DNA from: Ferrovum sp.
GTDB lineage: Bacteria > Pseudomonadota > Gammaproteobacteria > Burkholderiales > Ferrovaceae
Assembly: GCA_027450105.1 (NCBI GenBank)
Contig: DAIDKJ010000068.1
Coordinates: 1 to 6,877, forward strand
DNA: 6,877 nt
Direction: 5' to 3'
Positions 5,835 to 6,877 of this stretch are shown here, piece by piece; position 1 is the stretch's first letter, and each line of letters opens with the position of its first letter. The position numbers and the translations under genes are program-made. The notes under the pieces are model-generated. The model saw nothing but the letters and a program-made list of their open reading frames with translations. It searched no databases and was not told where the DNA came from.

Positions 5835-6877
5835 ATGAAGCCTTTCCGTCGTAGTACCCTCAGCGCTATGGCTGCATTGGTTGTGATGGGCGTCATGACA
5901 GCGCATGCAGACCAGGCCACAACCATGGCTGATGCCGGTGCGGCCCCGACTACTGCTGCCCCCGTGGACGCAAAGCCCAAAGGCCCCACTCTTGGTGATG
6001 TGCTGGGTAACTCCGGCATCGATGTCAAGGGATATCTGGATGCCAGTTACATTGGGCATAATCAGACACCCAATTCGAGTGTGCAGGTTTTCGATACCAG
6101 CAAAAGCTCCTTCGGTTTGCATCAGGCAGGCATCACGATTTCCAAAACGCCAAAAGAAGGCTTTGGTGGCCTGATCAACCTGACCGCCGGAAGTGATGCG
6201 GGGATATTCTGCTCCTATGGAGCTTGTGCTTCCGGAAATGGGACGACCCCGGGTTCTGGCGGAAACTTTGACATTACTCAGGCCTTTGCCCAGTACGCCA
6301 CCGGGTCCTGGACGCTCATTGGCGGAAAATTCACTACTCTAGCCGGGGCTGAAGTCATCGACAGCTCGGCCGACACCAACATCACCCGTTCCATCCTGTT
6401 TGGCAAAATCCCCTTCACACATACCGGTGTGCGGGCCACGGATGCCCTGTCTGATTCCACCAATCTGATGCTGGGGGTTAACAACGGTTGGGATCAAGTC
6501 AGTGCCATGACTCCTTCCAAAACCGTGGAGTTGGGAGTGACCAGTGCCTTTACCAAGGATACTTCCCTGGCCCTGAGTGGCTATTTTGGTACCGCGCCCG
6601 CTTCTTTTCCTGTCAGTACCGTGGCCCCGATGACGGGCACTCGCTCCCTGGTGGATCTGGTGTTTACCAGCAATTTGACGGATGCCTTGACCTTGATCCT
6701 GAACGGAGACTATGTGTCCCAGGAATATGCCGGTTATCTTGGAACCACAGAAAAGTACAAGGGTTTGGCCGGGTATCTGAACTATCAAATCAACGAACAA
6801 TACCGGCTGTCTTTCCGGGCTGAAGCGCTCAAGGATGATTCGGGCGCGGCTTTGGGAACAGCCCCCACAGCGGCAGG
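5835..6877 (+). CDS. Outer-membrane beta-barrel protein, BBP2-like porin (C-terminus outside window)
   Basis: 347 complete codons plus two bases of an outer-membrane protein; the gene continues past the right edge. A Sec signal peptide, MKPFRRSTLSAMAALVVMGV then MTAHA, is probably cleaved after Ala25. A flexible Ala/Thr/Pro-rich linker follows (about 26-52). The barrel then begins with alternating strands, such as GIDVKGYLDASYIGH (61-75) and SFGLHQAGITISKTP (92-106). A block of the form AFAQYATGSWTLIGGKFTTLAGAEVI, then SILFGKIPFTHTGVRAT, resembles the putative beta-barrel porin-2 (BBP2) family. Members of that family are outer-membrane proteins of mostly unproven substrate. Cys126 and Cys131 (FCSYGAC) fall in what looks like a loop and could form a disulfide. 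Expression may depend on the sigma-54-like element at 5739-5754. The family call is from recalled pattern and is moderately certain; outer-membrane location is very likely. Confidence 0.8.
   Translation, partial: MKPFRRSTLSAMAALVVMGVMTAHADQATTMADAGAAPTTAAPVDAKPKGPTLGDVLGNSGIDVKGYLDASYIGHNQTPNSSVQVFDTSKSSFGLHQAGITISKTPKEGFGGLINLTAGSDAGIFCSYGACASGNGTTPGSGGNFDITQAFAQYATGSWTLIGGKFTTLAGAEVIDSSADTNITRSILFGKIPFTHTGVRATDALSDSTNLMLGVNNGWDQVSAMTPSKTVELGVTSAFTKDTSLALSGYFGTAPASFPVSTVAPMTGTRSLVDLVFTSNLTDALTLILNGDYVSQEYAGYLGTTEKYKGLAGYLNYQINEQYRLSFRAEALKDDSGAALGTAPTAA

Noticed and set aside
6339..6800. 153-residue minus-strand reading frame opposite the porin
   Set aside because: It is antisense to a well-supported signal-peptide-bearing beta-barrel gene. 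Its Gly/Gln/His-rich composition is typical of a shadow frame.
1..6877. CRISPR array, insertion sequence, tRNA, phage or toxin-antitoxin content
   Set aside because: No regularly spaced repeats, transposase-like proteins, terminal inverted repeats or cloverleaf sequences were recognised on either strand.

Overview
The window looks like a chromosomal piece of an aerobic Gram-negative proteobacterium. It encodes a tripartite RND efflux pump, an outer-membrane lipoprotein, a signal-peptide-bearing outer-membrane beta-barrel and UbiK, a ubiquinone-synthesis factor found in aerobic proteobacteria. Base composition is moderate (mid-50s % GC by eye). A gamma/beta-proteobacterium or Acidithiobacillia member would fit. 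The genus cannot be fixed from the sequence alone, and Acidithiobacillus is only a tentative guess.

Layout. Positions 1-2954 on the minus strand hold an efflux operon in the order outer-membrane factor (1398-2954), periplasmic adaptor (188-1390), inner-membrane RND permease (starts at 184 and leaves the window at position 1). The genes are 7 and 3 bases apart, so they are surely co-transcribed and probably translationally coupled. Positions 2955-3200 form a divergent control region with two pairs of direct repeats at 10-11 bp periodicity and a small dyad. On the plus strand, 3201-3869 encodes an OmpR/PhoB-type response regulator and 3862-5226 its sensor kinase, overlapping by 8 bases. The likely logic is a locally encoded two-component system that senses a periplasmic signal and controls the adjacent pump. 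The substrate (metal or other toxicant) cannot be read from the sequence. The permease N-terminus resembles CzcA/CusA-type heavy-metal RND proteins, but the adaptor lacks an obvious Met- or His-rich metal site.

Downstream, convergent to the kinase, lies ubiK (5236-5475, minus strand), with a plausible sigma-70 promoter at 5512-5540. A 359-bp gap (5476-5834) without a convincing gene follows. It contains several possible RNA stems, a 13-bp perfect dyad that coincides with a sigma-54-like -24/-12 element, and AT-rich repeats just before the next gene. From 5835 to the window end is the N-terminal part of a BBP2-like outer-membrane beta-barrel protein.

Most of the window is recognisable and conventional. 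I saw no clear undescribed multi-gene system. The observations most worth checking are the repeat architecture in the divergent control region, the sigma-54-like promoter before the porin, and the possible structured RNA between ubiK and the porin.
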